NCBI RefSeq assembly: GCF_009769165.1
Contig: NZ_CP043476.1
Location: forward strand, 1,364,001-1,428,000
Length of the DNA stretch: 64,000 bases
Reading direction: 5' to 3'
Source of the DNA: Xanthomonas hyacinthi
Lineage (GTDB): Bacteria; Pseudomonadota; Gammaproteobacteria; Xanthomonadales; Xanthomonadaceae
Both the position numbers and the translations under genes were made by a program. The notes below the pieces were generated by a model. That model was not told the origin of the DNA. It saw only the letters and a program-made list of their open reading frames with translations, and did not search any database. Shown piece by piece: positions 38,635 to 49,142 of the stretch (the stretch's first letter is position 1; each line of letters starts with the position of its first letter).

Positions 38635-40989
38635 TTATTCGCTCATCGAATAGGCGCGCGCAGCCCCGCCCGCGGCCCAGGCGGTGTTCGGTTCGGCCTG
38701 CAGGGTGAAGCGCAGTTCGCCGCCAGCCATGATTTCCTCGTGGCGCAGGAAGACGCGCTCCAGCGGGCGGCCGTTGAGGGTGACGCGGCCGATGTAGGGA
38801 TGCGCCTCGTCCAGGCCCTCGGCGACGATGCTGAAGCGCTTGCCGTTGGGCAGCGCCAGGGTGGCGTGCGGCAGGAACGGGCGGCCGATGATGTACTGGT
38901 TGCTGGCCGGCGCCACCGGATAGAAACCCAGCGCGGTGAACACGTACCACGCCGACATCTGCCCCAGGTCGTCGTTGCCGGCCAGGCCGTCGGGACGCGC
39001 CGCGTACTGGCTGCGCATGATCTGCTGCAGCCGCGCCTGGGTACGCCAGGGCTGCCCGGCATACGCGTACAGATAGGCGACGTGGTGGCTGGGTTCGTTG
39101 CCGTGCGCGTACCAGCCGATCAGCCCGGTGATGTCCTCCATGTGCTCGAACACCTTGGGATCGACCTTGGCCTCGAACACCTGATCCAGCCGCGCCAGCA
39201 GCGTGTCCACGCCGCCGTGCGCGCGGGCCAGGCCGGCCACGTCCTGCGGCACGTACCACGAGTACTGCCAGGCGTTGCCTTCGGTGTAGTCGCTGCCGTA
39301 GCCGCTGGCGCTGGGATCGAACGGCTCGCGGAAACGGCCGTCGCGCTTGCGCGCGCGCATGAAGCCGGTGCTGGCGTCGAAGGCGTGGCGCCAGTTGCCG
39401 GCGCGCTTGCCGAATGCGCTGGCGACCTCGGTGCGGCCCATCGCCTGCGCCATGCGCGCGATGGTCCAGTCGTCGAACGCGTACTCCAGCGTCTTGGATG
39501 CGGCCTCGGCTTCCTCGTCGATCGGCACATAGCCCAGTTCGCGGTACTGGGCGATGCCGTCGTAGGGACCGTAGTCGGCACTGGCCACCATCGCCTCGAG
39601 CGCGGCGTTGGTGTCGTAGCCGCGAATGCCCTTCATGTAGGCGTCGGCGATCACCGGCACCGCGTGGTAGCCGATCATGCACCAGGTCTCCAGGCCCTGG
39701 AACGACCACACCGGCAGCACCCCGTACGGGCTGTCGCGGCGATGCGCGAGCAACGAGTTGACGATGTCGTTGGTGCGCTGCGGCGGCTGCACCAGGGTCA
39801 GCAGCGGATGCAGCGCGCGGTAGGTGTCCCACAGCGAGAACGTCGAATAGTTGGTGAAACCTTGCGCCTGGTGCACCGCGTTGTCCGGGCCGCGGTAGCG
39901 GCCGTCGCTGTCCATGAACAGCGTGGGGCCGAGCAGGCTGTGGTACAGCGCGGTATAGAACTGGGTGCGCTGTTGCAGCGGTGCGTCCACTTCGATCGCG
40001 CCCAGCGCCTGCGCCCATTGCGCGCGGGCGGCGCGGCGCACGCCGTCGAAGTCCCAGCCCGGCACCTCGGCGTCGAGGTTGGCGATGGCGCTGTCCTCGC
40101 TGACCGGCGAGATCGACAGCTTCACCAGCAGCGGCTCGCGCACGGCCGCGCCGAAGTCGAAGCTGGCCACCAGCTGGCGGCCTTCGATCTGCGCGCGTTG
40201 CGCCGGATCGGTGTCGCCCGGTGGCGGGAAGCCCTTGTAGGGGATGTCCTGCTCGGTGTTGTGCAAGGCGTGGCCGCGCAGCGGCTGCGAGAAGCGCAGC
40301 GCGAAATACAGCTGCCGGCCCGGCGCCCAGCCGCGCGTCTCGCGGAAGCCGGTGACGGTGCCGTCGGCGCGCACGCGCAGCCGCGACCAGCTGATCTTGC
40401 CCGGGTAGTCGTACAGGCTGGTGCGCAGGTCCAGCAGCACGTGCGCCGGCTGGCCCCTGGGGAAGGTGTAGCGATGCACGCCGGCGCGCGCGCTGGCGGT
40501 GAGTTCGGCGCGCACCTTGTAGTCGTCCAGGGTCACCGCGTAGTAGCCGGGTTCGGCGCGCTCGTCGGCGTGGCGGAAGCGCGCGCTGTAGCCGCTGCCG
40601 GGCATGTCCGGATCGCCGCGCTGCAGCCGCACCGCGCCGCTGATCGGCATCAGCAGCACGTCGCCCAGGTCGGAATGGCCGCTGCCGGAGAAGTGCGTAT
40701 GCGAGAAGCCGACCAGGCTGCGGTCGTCGTAGCGGTAGCCGGCGGCCCAGCCGTAGGCGTCCTTGCGCGGCTGGATGCGCGTGTCCGGGCTCAGCTGGAC
40801 CATGCCGAACGGCACGGTGGCGCCGGGATAGGTATGGCCTTCGCCGCCGGTGCCGATGAACGGATCGACCGCGGCGACCGCGCGCTCGCCGGGACTGGCT
40901 GCAGCCTGCTGGGTGGCGGCGTGCGCGGCCGGCCACACGGCGGCCAGCAGCAGCGCGGCGGCCGCGCGCCTGGTCCAGGTGTTGTGCAT
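38635..40989 (-). CDS. Exported GH92 alpha-mannosidase
   Basis: 784 residues. GH92 enzymes are calcium-dependent exo-alpha-mannosidases that trim mannose from N-glycans and mannans. The N-terminal signal peptide MHNTWTRRAAAALLLAAVWP ends near AAHAA, so the protein is periplasmic or secreted. Family landmarks: VDPFIGTGGEGHTYPGATVP, SHTHFSGSGHSDLGD, and near the C-terminus NDDLGQMSAWYVFTALGFYP. The ATG at 40989 has a GGGGAGA site; an upstream in-frame start lacks one. It is transcribed away from lacI and shares the operator-rich promoter region. The presence of a mannose-type transporter and isomerase alongside supports mannose as the product. Confidence 0.9.
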   Translation of the reverse strand: MHNTWTRRAAAALLLAAVWPAAHAATQQAAASPGERAVAAVDPFIGTGGEGHTYPGATVPFGMVQLSPDTRIQPRKDAYGWAAGYRYDDRSLVGFSHTHFSGSGHSDLGDVLLMPISGAVRLQRGDPDMPGSGYSARFRHADERAEPGYYAVTLDDYKVRAELTASARAGVHRYTFPRGQPAHVLLDLRTSLYDYPGKISWSRLRVRADGTVTGFRETRGWAPGRQLYFALRFSQPLRGHALHNTEQDIPYKGFPPPGDTDPAQRAQIEGRQLVASFDFGAAVREPLLVKLSISPVSEDSAIANLDAEVPGWDFDGVRRAARAQWAQALGAIEVDAPLQQRTQFYTALYHSLLGPTLFMDSDGRYRGPDNAVHQAQGFTNYSTFSLWDTYRALHPLLTLVQPPQRTNDIVNSLLAHRRDSPYGVLPVWSFQGLETWCMIGYHAVPVIADAYMKGIRGYDTNAALEAMVASADYGPYDGIAQYRELGYVPIDEEAEAASKTLEYAFDDWTIARMAQAMGRTEVASAFGKRAGNWRHAFDASTGFMRARKRDGRFREPFDPSASGYGSDYTEGNAWQYSWYVPQDVAGLARAHGGVDTLLARLDQVFEAKVDPKVFEHMEDITGLIGWYAHGNEPSHHVAYLYAYAGQPWRTQARLQQIMRSQYAARPDGLAGNDDLGQMSAWYVFTALGFYPVAPASNQYIIGRPFLPHATLALPNGKRFSIVAEGLDEAHPYIGRVTLNGRPLERVFLRHEEIMAGGELRFTLQAEPNTAWAAGGAARAYSMSE

Positions 40990-41003
40990 GGCGTCTCCCC
41001 GGG

Positions 41004-41017
41004 TCGAATCGGTCCAA
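41004..41017. promoter_or_regulatory. Candidate LacI-type half-palindromic site near the GH92 start
   Basis: TCGAATCGGTCCAA lies 15 bases upstream of the GH92 ATG. Its reverse complement TTGGACCGATTCGA resembles the TTGAACCGGTCTAA site next to lacI, so both may be bound by the same regulator. Weak on its own. Confidence 0.35.
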
Positions 41018-41042
41018 CGAACGGATACCACAAAGCCGCCAT

Positions 41043-41066
41043 GCATTTTGCTGCACTGCAAAATGC
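41043..41066. promoter_or_regulatory. Perfect 9-bp-arm inverted repeat in the GH92-lacI divergent promoter
   Basis: GCATTTTGC-N6-GCAAAATGC is a perfect inverted repeat in the middle of the 131-bp divergent region. Its position between the two promoters and its symmetry fit an operator, either for the adjacent LacI-family protein or for a global regulator. It could also be only a promoter hairpin. Confidence 0.55.
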
Positions 41067-41101
41067 GCAGCGGATCACGACGGCGCAGGATGGGCGGCCT
41101 T

Positions 41102-41115
41102 TTGAACCGGTCTAA
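41102..41115. promoter_or_regulatory. Candidate LacI-family operator with central CCGG
   Basis: TTGAACCGGTCTAA has the central CG dyad usual in LacI-family sites and near-symmetrical arms. It lies 5 bases upstream of the lacI GTG start, so binding would repress lacI and the following genes. Confidence 0.5.
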
Positions 41116-41120
41116 TCGTC

Positions 41121-42170
41121 GTGCCGTCGTCCCCCGCCGACAAACGCGTCACCGTGTCCGACATTGCCGCCGCCTGCGGCGTGTCGCGGGCGACCGTGTC
41201 GCTGGTGCTGCGCAACAGCCCGCTGGTGCATGCGGACACGCGCGCACGGGTGGCGGCGGAGATCGCGCGGCAGGGCTACGTCTACCACCGCGGCGCGGCC
41301 AGCCTGCGCGGGCGCGCCTCCAATGCGGTGGCGCTGGTGGTCAACGACCTGGCCAATCCGTTCTTCGCCGAATTCGCCGGCGGCGTGGACGCGGCGCTGG
41401 CCGCGGCCGGCTACGTGATGCTGATGGGCAGTACCGGCGAATCGCCGGAGCGCCAGCACAGCGTGCTGGCCTCGCTGATCGAACACCAGCCGGCGGCGCT
41501 GATCCTGTCGCCCACCGGGAACACCGACGCGACGCGGCTGCGCCAGTTGCTCGGCGCGCGGTTGCCGGTGCTGCTGTTCAACCGCGCGCTGGACGGCGGC
41601 TGGCCGCTGCTGGCGCTGGACAACCGCCGCGGCGCGCGCCTGGCCACCGAGCACCTGCTGGCGCTGGGCCACCGCGCGATCGCGTTCTTCGGCGGCCACC
41701 GCCAGTCCAGCTCCTGCGCCGAACGCCGCGCCGGCTACCGCGACGCGCTCGCCGCCGCCGGCATCGCCGCCGACCCGGCCTGGCTGATCGAATGCACGCC
41801 GACCCGGCTGGACGCCGCGCGCCAGGCCGGCGCGCTGTGCGCGCGCGACCCGCTGCCGACCGCGCTGGTCTGCTACAACGACGTGGTCGCGCTGGGCCTG
41901 GCCAGCGGCCTGGCCGAACGCGGCCGCCACGCCGGCCGCGACTACGCGCTGATCGGCTTCGACGACATCGCCGAAGCCGCGGTCGCCACCCCGCCGCTGT
42001 CCACCGTCGCCGTCGCCCCGCGCGAACGCGGCATGCAGGCCGCGCAGCTGGTGCTAGACGCGTTGCGCCGGCAACAGACACTGCCTGCGCTTACCATCGC
42101 CCCGGCCCGGCTGTGCCTGCGCGCCAGCAGCCGGGTCGCCCTATCGTCCGTTCCCGGAGTCGCTGCATGA
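41121..42170 (+). CDS. LacI-family transcription regulator of the mannose cluster
   Basis: 349 residues, normal size. The N-terminal helix-turn-helix reads RVTVSDIAAACGVSRATVSL and the hinge helix follows at ASLRGRASN. The rest is the two-lobed sugar-binding domain (VALVVNDLANPFFAEF, LILSPTGNTD, LIGFDDIAEAAVATPPLSTV). It starts at GTG 41121 and ends with an ATGA overlap on the transporter gene, so the regulator, transporter and isomerase form an operon. It should sense a mannose-related inducer and repress this operon and the divergent GH92 gene; the inducer identity is an inference from neighbours. Confidence 0.9.
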   Translation: MPSSPADKRVTVSDIAAACGVSRATVSLVLRNSPLVHADTRARVAAEIARQGYVYHRGAASLRGRASNAVALVVNDLANPFFAEFAGGVDAALAAAGYVMLMGSTGESPERQHSVLASLIEHQPAALILSPTGNTDATRLRQLLGARLPVLLFNRALDGGWPLLALDNRRGARLATEHLLALGHRAIAFFGGHRQSSSCAERRAGYRDALAAAGIAADPAWLIECTPTRLDAARQAGALCARDPLPTALVCYNDVVALGLASGLAERGRHAGRDYALIGFDDIAEAAVATPPLSTVAVAPRERGMQAAQLVLDALRRQQTLPALTIAPARLCLRASSRVALSSVPGVAA

Positions 42171-43471
42171 GCCGTCGTCCGCTGTCCAACACTGCCGCCA
42201 TCGCGGTGGTCAGCATGATCTTCTTCACCTGGGGCGGCCTGACCAGCCTCAACGATGTGCTGATCCCGCACCTGAAAGCCGTGTTCCAGATGAACTACGC
42301 GCAGTCGATGCTGATCCAGTTCACCTTCTTCGGCGCGTACTTCCTGATGTCGCTGCCGGCCGGCGCGGTGGTGGCGCGGGTCGGCTACAAGGCCAGCATC
42401 GTCATCGGCCTGGTGGTCGCGGCGATCGGCGCGGCGATGTTCTATCCGGCCGCGCGGCTGCCGTCGTACCCGCTGTTTTTGACCGCGCTGTTCGTGCTGG
42501 CCAGCGGCATCACCTTGCTGCAGGTGGCGGCCAACCCGTACATCAGCCTGATCGGCGAACCGGGCAAGGCGCCGAGCCGGCTGAACTTCGCGCAGGCGCT
42601 GAACTCGCTGGGCACCACCACGTTCCCCTGGCTGATCGGCCCGCTGATCCTGGCCGGCGTGGTGCTCGGTGCGGACCAGCTGACGGCAATGAATCCGCAG
42701 CAATTGTCCGTCTATCGGATAGAACAGGCGCGATCGGTGGAAATTCCGTATCTGATGCTCGCCGGCGGGCTGCTGTTGCTGGCGCTATTCGTGGTCGTCA
42801 TGCGTATTCCTTCGCTGCGAGAGTCCGGCGACACGGCGACCGAATCCGAACATGGCTTTATGGACTCGCTACGCCATCCGCATCTCCGCTGGGGCGTGCT
42901 TGGCATCTTCATGTATGTTGGGGCAGAGGTTTCAATCGGTAGTTTTCTGATCAACTACATTGCCGAACCCGGTATCGGCGCGCTCACAGAATCGAAAGCC
43001 AGCGGCTATTTGTCGCTTTACTGGTTGGGCGCGATGATCGGCCGCTTCGCCGGCGCCGCGCTGCTGCAGGTGATTCCGGCGCGCAAGCTGCTGGCCGCCT
43101 TCGCCGGCGTCGCCTCGCTGCTGCTGATCGTGACCATGATCAGCAGCGGCCACGTGGCGATGTGGAGCGTGATCGCGATCGGCCTGTTCAACTCGATCAT
43201 GTTCCCGACCATCTTCACCGTGGCCATCGAACGCCTCGGGCCGCTAACCAGCAAGGCCTCGAGCCTGCTGATCATGGGCATCGTCGGCGGCGCGATCGTG
43301 CCGCTGGTGCAGGGCGCGCTGGCCGATGTGGTCGGCATCCAGCACGCTTTCGTGATCCCGCTACTGTGCTACGCCTACATCCTCTGGTACGGCCTGCGCG
43401 GCTCGCGGCTGTCGGCCAACCTGCCGGCCGAGGCGCCGGGCGCCACGCCGGCGGCGCGCGCGATGCATTGA
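42167..43471 (+). CDS. FucP-type sugar:proton symporter (major facilitator)
   Basis: 434 residues with about 12 hydrophobic helices, an inner-membrane symporter of the fucose/glucose/galactose group of the MFS. Features of FucP-like proteins: IFFTWGGLTSLNDVLIPHLK in helix 1, YFLMSLPAGAVVARVGYK in helix 2 and its loop, LQVAANPYISLIG and RLNFAQALNSLGTT in helices 4-5. It lies between lacI (4-bp overlap) and the AGE isomerase, so mannose or a mannoside is the likely substrate. A stretch from 42690 to 43010 shows lower GC than the rest, which may reflect local recombination. Confidence 0.88.
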   Translation: MSRRPLSNTAAIAVVSMIFFTWGGLTSLNDVLIPHLKAVFQMNYAQSMLIQFTFFGAYFLMSLPAGAVVARVGYKASIVIGLVVAAIGAAMFYPAARLPSYPLFLTALFVLASGITLLQVAANPYISLIGEPGKAPSRLNFAQALNSLGTTTFPWLIGPLILAGVVLGADQLTAMNPQQLSVYRIEQARSVEIPYLMLAGGLLLLALFVVVMRIPSLRESGDTATESEHGFMDSLRHPHLRWGVLGIFMYVGAEVSIGSFLINYIAEPGIGALTESKASGYLSLYWLGAMIGRFAGAALLQVIPARKLLAAFAGVASLLLIVTMISSGHVAMWSVIAIGLFNSIMFPTIFTVAIERLGPLTSKASSLLIMGIVGGAIVPLVQGALADVVGIQHAFVIPLLCYAYILWYGLRGSRLSANLPAEAPGATPAARAMH

Positions 43472-43561
43472 TCCGCGGCACGGGCGCGGCGGCGCGCTGC
43501 CGCCGCGCCCGTGCCTGGCCGTTCCTCCCCTTCCCCCACCCACCTGGCTCCCAGCGACCGC

Positions 43562-44848
43562 ATGAACCTGCCTGCCACGCCCCTGCCCGACTTCGCCGAT
43601 GCCGCCGTGCTGCGCGCGCATATCGCCGACACCATGGCCTTCTACCATCCGCGCGCGATCGATCCGGCCGGCGGCTTCTTCCACTACTTCCGCGACGACG
43701 GCAGCGTCTACGACGCCGGCCACCGCCACCTGGTCAGCAGCACCCGCTTCGTCTTCAACTACGCGATGGCGGCCACCGAGTTCGCCGATTCGCCGCGGGC
43801 CGCCGAGTACCTGGACGCCGCGCGCCACGGCCTGCGCTATCTGCGCGAAGTGCACCGCGATGCCGCCAGCGGTGGCTACGTGTGGACCCTGCGCGACGGC
43901 GTCGCCGAGGACCGCACCCAGCACGCCTACGGCGCCGCCTTCGTGCTGCTGGCCTATGCCACCGCGAAGAAGGCCGGCCTGGACACCGACGCGTGGATGG
44001 ACGAGACCTGGCAGCTGCTGGAAACCCGCTACTGGGACGCCGCCGCCGGCCTGTATCGCGACGAGGCCACGCCGGAATGGGTGTTCTCCAGCTACCGCGG
44101 ACAGAACGCCAACATGCACCTGTGCGAGGCGCTGATCGCCGCCTACGAGGCCAGCGCCGCGCCGCGCTACCTGCAGCGCGCGCTGCTGCTCGCCGACCAC
44201 ATCACCCGCCGCCAAGCGGCGCTGGCCGGCGGCCTGGTGTGGGAGCACTACGACGCGAACTGGCAGGTGGACTGGGACTACAACCGCGACAATCCCAAGC
44301 ACCTGTTCCGGCCATGGGGCTTCCAGCCCGGCCACCAGGTGGAATGGTCGAAGCTGCTGGTGCTGCTGCACGGGCATCTGCAGGCCGCCGATGGCGCGGC
44401 GCCGCAGTGGCTGCTGCCGACCGCGCGGCACCTGTTCGACACCGCGCTGGCGCACGGCTGGGACGCGCAGCACGGCGGCATCGTCTATGGCTTCGCCTCG
44501 GGCACCGAGGCCGCGCCGGAAGTCGGCGTGCCCGACGTGGCGCGACACCCGACCTACTTCTGCGACGACGACAAGTATTTCTGGGTGCAGGCCGAAGCGA
44601 TCGCCGCGGCCGCGCGGCTGCTGGCCGCGAGCGGCGATGCGCGCTATCGCGCCACCTACGACACGCTGTGGGCGTATTCGTGGGAGCACCTGGTCGACCA
44701 CCGCTACGGCGCCTGGTTCCGCATCCTCGGCCGCGACAATCGCAGCTACAGCGACGCGAAGAGCCCGGCCGGCAAGACCGACTACCACACCATGGGCGCC
44801 TGCCACGATGTGCTGGCGGTGATGCGCAGCAGCCAGGCATTCGCGTAA
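43562..44848 (+). CDS. AGE-family D-mannose isomerase
   Basis: 428 residues of the N-acylglucosamine 2-epimerase (AGE) family, an (alpha/alpha)6 barrel. Members in this group convert D-mannose to D-fructose without phosphorylation. Helices carry the expected His and Arg residues: HRHLVSSTRFVFNYAMA, DRTQHAYGAAFVLLAYA, YRGQNANMHLCEALIAAYE, WDYNRDNPKHLFRPWGF and GRDNRSYSDAKSPAGKTDYH. The ATG at 43562 aligns with the family start; an upstream ATG-like start has no homology. It is the last gene of the lacI operon, so imported mannose would be turned into fructose for glycolysis. A glucosamine epimerase is less likely given the GH92 gene. Confidence 0.85.
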   Translation: MNLPATPLPDFADAAVLRAHIADTMAFYHPRAIDPAGGFFHYFRDDGSVYDAGHRHLVSSTRFVFNYAMAATEFADSPRAAEYLDAARHGLRYLREVHRDAASGGYVWTLRDGVAEDRTQHAYGAAFVLLAYATAKKAGLDTDAWMDETWQLLETRYWDAAAGLYRDEATPEWVFSSYRGQNANMHLCEALIAAYEASAAPRYLQRALLLADHITRRQAALAGGLVWEHYDANWQVDWDYNRDNPKHLFRPWGFQPGHQVEWSKLLVLLHGHLQAADGAAPQWLLPTARHLFDTALAHGWDAQHGGIVYGFASGTEAAPEVGVPDVARHPTYFCDDDKYFWVQAEAIAAAARLLAASGDARYRATYDTLWAYSWEHLVDHRYGAWFRILGRDNRSYSDAKSPAGKTDYHTMGACHDVLAVMRSSQAFA

Positions 44849-44869
44849 CGCTGACAAGCTGAGATGCAC

Positions 44870-44938
44870 TGTGGGAGCGACTTCAGTCGCGACGAGGCTC
44901 TGCCAGGAACGCCCGTCGCGACTGAAGTCGCTCCCACA
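44870..44938. repeat. Large perfect palindromic REP-like element
   Basis: Two 25-base arms (44870-44894 and 44914-44938) starting TGTGGGAGCGACTTCAGTCG are exact reverse complements around a 19-base loop. The GTGGGAGCGACTT type is dispersed between genes in Xanthomonas and Stenotrophomonas. Sitting 21 bases after the isomerase stop, it may also stabilise or end that transcript. Confidence 0.85.
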
Positions 44939-45011
44939 AGGGTTGGCTGACTGCGCCGCGCAACATCGACCGCCATTGCTCGCACCGCACCCCCCCCACG
45001 CCATCGCCCAC

Positions 45012-45040
45012 AAAAAAGCCCCGCACATGGCGGGGCTTTT
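45012..45040 (-). terminator. rpoD: Bidirectional rho-independent terminator, rpoD side
   Basis: Stem GCCCCGC-ACATG-GCGGGGC is flanked by six A and four T, so on the minus strand the hairpin is followed by six T. It lies 24 bases past the rpoD stop. It is the most convincing terminator of the window and can also stop read-through from the plus-strand mannose operon. Confidence 0.9.
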
Positions 45041-45063
45041 CCGTTGCCGCGAACCGCGCTCGA

Positions 45064-46920
<1,857 letters not shown>

Positions 46921-47031
46921 GAGTGCTCGCGCCACCGGCAGGTAGATGAATGAGTGGACCTAGCATTATAACAGCCCGGACCGCCGCTTGCCGGACAAGG
47001 AGCTGAATCGCTCCGCCAGGAGCGCCCCGGC

Positions 47032-47472
47032 CTAGGGCCGAAGCAGGAAGGTGACCGGGCCGTCGTTGACCAGGCTGACGACCATATGGGCACCGAAGCG
47101 CCCGCTTTCCACCCCCGGCGGGTGCCGCGCGCGGCAGATTTCCAGCAAGCGGTTGAAGCCGCGTTCAGCCTCGGCCGGCGCCGCCGCGGTGGTGAAGCCG
47201 GGGCGCATGCCCGAGCCGGTGTCCGCGGCCAGGGTGAACTGGCTGACCAGCAGCAGGCCGCCGCCGGTGTCGCGCAGCGCGCGGTTCATGCGTCCGCTGG
47301 CGTCGGCGAACACGCGGTAACCGAGCAGGCGCTCGGCCATGCGCTGGAACCTGGCCTCGTCGTCGCCCGGCTCCACCGCGACCAAGGCCAGCAAGCCGGG
47401 GCCGATGCGGCCGACCACCGCGTCGTCGACGCGGACTTCGGCCTGGGTGACGCGCTGGATCAGGGAGAGCAT
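47032..47472 (-). CDS. dtd: D-aminoacyl-tRNA deacylase
   Basis: 146 residues, normal size. The enzyme frees tRNA mischarged with D-amino acids or glycine. The two signature motifs are present: [21 protein letters not shown] (SQFTL) and [15 protein letters not shown] (the NxGPVT cis-Gly-Pro loop), which together form the chiral proofreading site. The start [17 protein letters not shown] is typical. It lies 111 bases upstream of rpoD on the same strand and may be cotranscribed with nothing else; a 7-bp tandem repeat abuts its start. Confidence 0.96.
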   Translation of the reverse strand: MLSLIQRVTQAEVRVDDAVVGRIGPGLLALVAVEPGDDEARFQRMAERLLGYRVFADASGRMNRALRDTGGGLLLVSQFTLAADTGSGMRPGFTTAAAPAEAERGFNRLLEICRARHPPGVESGRFGAHMVVSLVNDGPVTFLLRP

Positions 47473-47476
47473 GGGC

Positions 47477-47515
47477 GGGATTCGGGATTCGGGATTCGGG
47501 ATTCGGGATTCGGGA
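47477..47515. repeat. GGGATTC tandem repeat, 5.6 copies
   Basis: Five exact 7-bp GGGATTC units and a partial GGGA unit lie just upstream of the dtd start codon (4 bases away), where the ribosome site would be expected. Similar short GGGATTCGGGA repeats occur between genes in Xanthomonas. Copy-number change could alter dtd expression. Confidence 0.9.
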
Positions 47516-47679
47516 GCATCCGGTTTCGGCGCGGCGCTGTCATCCCGCCGGGATCATGGCCGAATCGCAGCGCCTGGCGGAAGCCGGGCCGGCGCGCACG
47601 CGGGCCGATCCGCGATGCCGATCGGGCCGTGCGGACGCGCTCGGCCTGGCGCGGTCGGCGCAGCGGATAAACTGGGGCG

Positions 47680-48606
47680 ATGAAATCCGCACCCCTCGCA
47701 ACACCCCTCGCCACCGTTCTGTACCGCTGCGCCGCCGCCGTGGCGCGCCTGCCCTGGCCGTGGCTGCGGCGCCTGGCCGACGGCCTGGCCTGGCTGTGGC
47801 TGCGCCTGGACGCGCGCGAGAGCCGGGTCACCCGCCGCAACCTGGAACTGGCCTACCCGCAGCTGCTGCCCAGCGAGCGCATCGCGCTGCACCGCGACGT
47901 GCTGCGCTCCACCGCGCGGCAGGCGTTCGAGACCCTGGTGCTGTGGACCCGGCCGCCGGCGCAGAACCTGGCGCGGCTGCGCCAGCGCCACGGCCAGGCG
48001 CTGTACGACGCCGCGCTGGCCTCGGGCCGCGGAGTGATCGTGGCCGCGCCGCACTTCGGCAACTGGGAGCTGCTCAACCAGTGGCTGGCCTCGCGCGGGG
48101 ACATCGCCATCGTCTACCGCGCGCCGGCCTCCGCGGTCGGCGACGCCTTCCTGCAACGGGTGCGCAGCGGCGACAAGGTGCGCCAGGTGCGCGCCGAAGG
48201 CCCGGCGGTGCGGCAGCTGTTCAAGGTGCTCAGGGACGGCGGCGCGGTCGGCATCCTCCCCGACCAGCAACCCAAGGCCGGCGACGGCGTGTTCGCGCCG
48301 TTCTTCGGCGTGCCGGCGCTGACCATGACCCTGCTCAACCGGCTGGCCGAACGCACCGGCGCGATCGTGCTGTTCGCGTGGTGCGAGCGGGTCGGCAACG
48401 ACCTGGAATTCGCGCTGCAGGTGCAGCCGGCGCCGGAAGCGATCGCCGACCCGGACCCCCTGCGCGCCGCGACCGCGCTGAACGAAGGCGTGGAGCGGGT
48501 AGCGCGCCGCGATCCGGCGCAATACCAATGGACCTACAAGCGCTACACGCTGCGCCCGGATCCGGCCGAAGCCAACCCCTACGCCACGCACAGGCATCCG
48601 CACTGA
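47680..48606 (+). CDS. LpxL/HtrB-family lipid A acyltransferase
   Basis: 308 residues of the lysophospholipid acyltransferase superfamily, typical of KDO-dependent lipid A late acyltransferases (LpxL/LpxM). The catalytic HxxxxE motif is in GVIVAAPHFGNWELLNQWL; further family blocks are AIVYRAP, VGILPDQQPKAGDGVFAPFFG (substrate pocket, DQxPK) and the C-terminal YQWTYKRY. An N-terminal hydrophobic region near residues 20-45 suggests inner-membrane attachment. It would add a secondary acyl chain to lipid A. No coding neighbour on its strand directly upstream; it converges with the GNAT gene. Confidence 0.87.
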   Translation: MKSAPLATPLATVLYRCAAAVARLPWPWLRRLADGLAWLWLRLDARESRVTRRNLELAYPQLLPSERIALHRDVLRSTARQAFETLVLWTRPPAQNLARLRQRHGQALYDAALASGRGVIVAAPHFGNWELLNQWLASRGDIAIVYRAPASAVGDAFLQRVRSGDKVRQVRAEGPAVRQLFKVLRDGGAVGILPDQQPKAGDGVFAPFFGVPALTMTLLNRLAERTGAIVLFAWCERVGNDLEFALQVQPAPEAIADPDPLRAATALNEGVERVARRDPAQYQWTYKRYTLRPDPAEANPYATHRHPH

Positions 48607-48620
48607 CCCGCCGCACCGCC

Positions 48621-49142
48621 CTAATCGTCGTGCGGCTGCGCCGGGCCGGCGAGGATGCGCTGGTAGAAGGCCAGGTCCAGCCAGCGCCCGAACTTGAAAC
48701 CGGCCTCGCGCACGGTGCCGGCATGCACGAAGCCCAACTGCTGGTGCAGCGCGATGCTGCCGGCGTTGCTGGCGTCGATGCCGCCCACCAGCACGTGCAC
48801 GCCGCGTTCCTGCGCCACTTCGACCAGCCCCAGCAGCAAGCGCCGCCCCAGGCCCTTGCCGCGGTGGTCGCGGTGCACGTAGACCGAATGCTCGACGCTG
48901 TACTTGAACGCCGGCCAGGCGCGGAAGGTGCCGTAGCTGGCGAAGCCGAGCAGGCTGCCGGCCGCGTCCTCGACCCCGATCACCGGGAAGCCGCCGGCGC
49001 GCTTGGCCGCGAACCAGCCGACCATGCTCTCCGGCGGGCGCGGCCGGTAGTCGTAGAGGGCGGTGGAATGGACGATGGCCTCGTTGAAGATCTCCAGGAT
49101 CGCGCCGGCATGGCGGTGTTCGGTGCATTCGACGAGGTGCAT
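48621..49142 (-). CDS. GNAT acetyltransferase, phosphinothricin-acetyltransferase-like
   Basis: 173 residues, the size of PAT/MddA enzymes that acetylate phosphinothricin, methionine sulfoximine or methionine sulfone. The acetyl-CoA loop is HRDHRGKGLGRRLLLGLVE, the substrate region ALYDYRPRPPESM and the C-terminal FGRWLDLAFYQRIL matches the group. The ATG at 49142 begins MHLVECTEHRHAGAILEIFN, which aligns with family N-termini; upstream in-frame sequence is not coding. Physiological substrate uncertain. It converges with the LpxL-like gene with only 14 bases between the stops. Confidence 0.88.
   Translation of the reverse strand: MHLVECTEHRHAGAILEIFNEAIVHSTALYDYRPRPPESMVGWFAAKRAGGFPVIGVEDAAGSLLGFASYGTFRAWPAFKYSVEHSVYVHRDHRGKGLGRRLLLGLVEVAQERGVHVLVGGIDASNAGSIALHQQLGFVHAGTVREAGFKFGRWLDLAFYQRILAGPAQPHDD

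Noticed and set aside
36009..41115. Long plus-strand open frames opposite glgE and the GH92 gene
   Set aside because: Same antisense effect; no domain and no ribosome site.
47477..47515. Possible CRISPR-like repeat
   Set aside because: Units of 7 bp with no spacers; a simple tandem repeat.
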